A DNA stretch of 64,000 nt. Source: Paraburkholderia sp. BL23I1N1. Lineage in GTDB: Bacteria > Pseudomonadota > Gammaproteobacteria > Burkholderiales > Burkholderiaceae. The DNA is taken from the NCBI RefSeq assembly GCF_003610295.1, contig NZ_RAPV01000001.1:6634001-6698000 (forward strand). Reading direction: 5' to 3'. The notes beneath the pieces were generated by a model that saw only the letters and a program-made list of their open reading frames with translations, was not told the origin of the DNA and did not search any database. Below, one piece after another: positions 62,793 through 64,000 of the stretch; position 1 is the first letter of the stretch; each line of letters opens with the position of its first letter. The position numbers were made by a program, and so were the translations under genes.

Positions 62793-64000
62793 ATGCACGC
62801 GCATAGAAAGAACAGCCGGCCGACAGTCACCGTCACCCGAGGTCCCGCGTTCGTCCGCCAGGGCAACGAATGGGCTATCTATCAGCATCTGTTGTCGCTG
62901 GCGCCTGCCTCGAGCCCGCAGCTTGCGGAGAGCACCGGGCTGTCCAAGGTGACGGTCTCGGCCGCACTCGGCAATCTCGAGCGGCTCGGGCTCGTCGAGC
63001 AGACCGGTGTGCGCGGGGGCAGCGCGGGACGCTCCCCGCGTCTTTACGCACCCCGGGCGCGAGCCGGTTTCGTGGTCGCGATCGACGTCGGCGCTGAATG
63101 GATACGTGGCGCGGTCGCCGATCTGACCGGCACGGTGGTGGCGCGGCTCGAAAAGCGCACCCCTGCCCGCGTGGAACGGCTGGTTGCCCGAATCGTCGAA
63201 CTCGTCGGCGCAATGCTGGAAGAACAGCGCGTCTCGCGCAGCGAGGTCCTTGCGACCGTGTTCGGCTCGCCTGGTGTACTGGATACGGAAAACGACCGGC
63301 TTCGCCTCGCGCCGAACCTGCCGGATCTGGAGCGTGCAGGCTTGATTCCGTCACTGCGAGAAGCGCTCGATGCCGACCTGCTGGTTGAGAACGATATCAA
63401 TCTGGCCACGCTAGGCGAACAGCAGCACGGCCTAGGGCGTGGCGTCGATAACTTCGTTTTTATGTCGGTCGGCACGGGTATCGGACTGGGGATCATCGCC
63501 GATGGAAGGCTGCATCGCGGCGCACATGGTTTCGCCGGCGAGATTGCCGTTCTGCCCGCGGCTCCGGCAGTCGGTTCGAAGTCCGATGGAATCTATCGCC
63601 CTATGTTCGAGGTGTCCGCCGCGGCGAAAGGGATTGTCGCGCACGCACAGCGGCGGGGTCTTGACGTGGCCAATGCAGAAGCGGTGTTCGTGGCGGCCCA
63701 CGCAGGCGATCCGCGCGCACTCGACTGCGTCGCGGAAGAAGCGCGACAGCTCTCGTGGGGACTCGCGTCGATTATTCCGATTCTCGATCCGAAACTGGTT
63801 GTGCTCGGCGGAGGTATCGGGCGAAGCGGCGCCCTGCTGCTACCGACAATTCGCGATCATCTCGCTGACTGGCTGCCTATCCCTGTGCCGGAATTTGCGG
63901 TCTCGGCGACCGGCACCGATGCTGTGCTGCTTGGGGCGATTGTTTTAGGCGTCGAACGGGGGCGGCTTAGGGCGTTTGAGCGGCTGGGGTATGCGACTTC
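62793..64000 (+). CDS. ROK-family transcriptional repressor (NagC/XylR type), cut by window edge
   Basis: From the ATG at 62793 the frame stays open through base 64000 (402 codons), so the C-terminus lies outside. The N-terminal HTH is QGNEWAIYQHLLSLAPASSP, then LAESTGLSKVTVSAALGNLE. The ROK domain begins at GFVVAIDVGAEWIRGAVADL and contains VENDINLATLGEQQHGLG and VGTGIGLGIIADGRLHRGAH. The zinc-binding cysteine cluster of NagC-type proteins is not found (AVLPAAPAVGSK follows GEI). It probably represses the divergent permease-kinase operon and is released by a sugar ligand. Confidence 0.9.
   Translation, partial: MHAHRKNSRPTVTVTRGPAFVRQGNEWAIYQHLLSLAPASSPQLAESTGLSKVTVSAALGNLERLGLVEQTGVRGGSAGRSPRLYAPRARAGFVVAIDVGAEWIRGAVADLTGTVVARLEKRTPARVERLVARIVELVGAMLEEQRVSRSEVLATVFGSPGVLDTENDRLRLAPNLPDLERAGLIPSLREALDADLLVENDINLATLGEQQHGLGRGVDNFVFMSVGTGIGLGIIADGRLHRGAHGFAGEIAVLPAAPAVGSKSDGIYRPMFEVSAAAKGIVAHAQRRGLDVANAEAVFVAAHAGDPRALDCVAEEARQLSWGLASIIPILDPKLVVLGGGIGRSGALLLPTIRDHLADWLPIPVPEFAVSATGTDAVLLGAIVLGVERGRLRAFERLGYAT

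Noticed and set aside
1..64000. CRISPR array, tRNA, rRNA, integrase or IS element
   Set aside because: No regularly spaced repeats, no cloverleaf-like sequence and no transposase or integrase motifs were recognised; short tRNAs or ncRNAs could be missed without a covariance search.

Overview
The window looks like chromosomal DNA from a Burkholderiaceae bacterium, most likely Paraburkholderia. This rests on the high GC content, gene families typical of that group (OpgC-type acyltransferase, the RibB/RibA-like fusion, YtcA-MdtNOP-like efflux, many GcvA/AraC/Crp regulators) and tightly coupled operons with ATGA overlaps. The species cannot be fixed from the sequence alone. No rRNA, tRNA, CRISPR array, transposase or phage gene was seen.

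Layout. 1-5416: an edge-truncated LuxR regulator divergent from a catabolic-looking operon (HSL-type hydrolase, crotonase, RibBX-like riboflavin protein, SDR). 5492-8751: a small membrane protein and a nitrate/sulfonate/taurine-type ABC importer whose binding-protein gene is frameshifted near its end. 9062-10746: a YadGH-like ABC exporter. 11034-15233: a tannase-family hydrolase coupled to an OpgC-like acyltransferase, and a divergent acyltransferase-3 protein. 15423-18216: a TauE/SafE permease and an FtsH paralogue. 18778-23615: a small hypothetical protein, an AraC regulator whose 3' end overlaps an MHS-family transporter, an orphan ABC ATPase, a universal stress protein and a membrane protein.

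23808-29368: a high-affinity potassium operon (a small membrane ORF, then kdpF, A, B, C and E) with no kdpD between kdpC and kdpE. 29570-30538: a probable fucosyltransferase-like protein. 30781-32051: a CueR-type promoter, a copper-chaperone-like protein, a DUF305 protein and a cupin. 32067-33945: a frameshifted ABCB-type exporter carrying a 12-G tract. 34328-41465: two Crp/Fnr regulators bracket a cluster (class II aldolase, PanE-like reductase, dienoyl-CoA isomerase, 2,4-dienoyl-CoA reductase, acyl-CoA ligase) that fits auxiliary beta-oxidation of unsaturated acyl chains.

41573-53440: an efflux region with two complete tripartite systems. One is YbhGFSR-like, divergent from a CecR-like TetR regulator with a perfect palindromic operator. 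The other is YtcA-MdtN-MdtO-MdtP-like. A low-complexity lipoprotein lies between them. 53608-54639: a GDSL esterase lipoprotein. 54776-57819: a histidine/basic amino acid ABC importer preceded by four HutC-type GntR operator motifs. 58205-60112: a LysE exporter, a GcvA-like LysR regulator and a small hypothetical protein. 60105-64000: an APC permease overlapping a ROK kinase, divergent from a ROK repressor that runs off the right edge.

The most notable signals are the lone kdpE, the HutC-type sites in front of the amino acid importer, the paired loss of cysteines in the tannase-family protein, the degenerate GTP cyclohydrolase II half of RibBX, and the 12-G tract upstream of a frameshift in the ABC exporter. 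Nothing here is clearly a wholly new multi-gene system. The beta-oxidation cluster and the APC permease plus ROK kinase unit are the least conventional assemblies.
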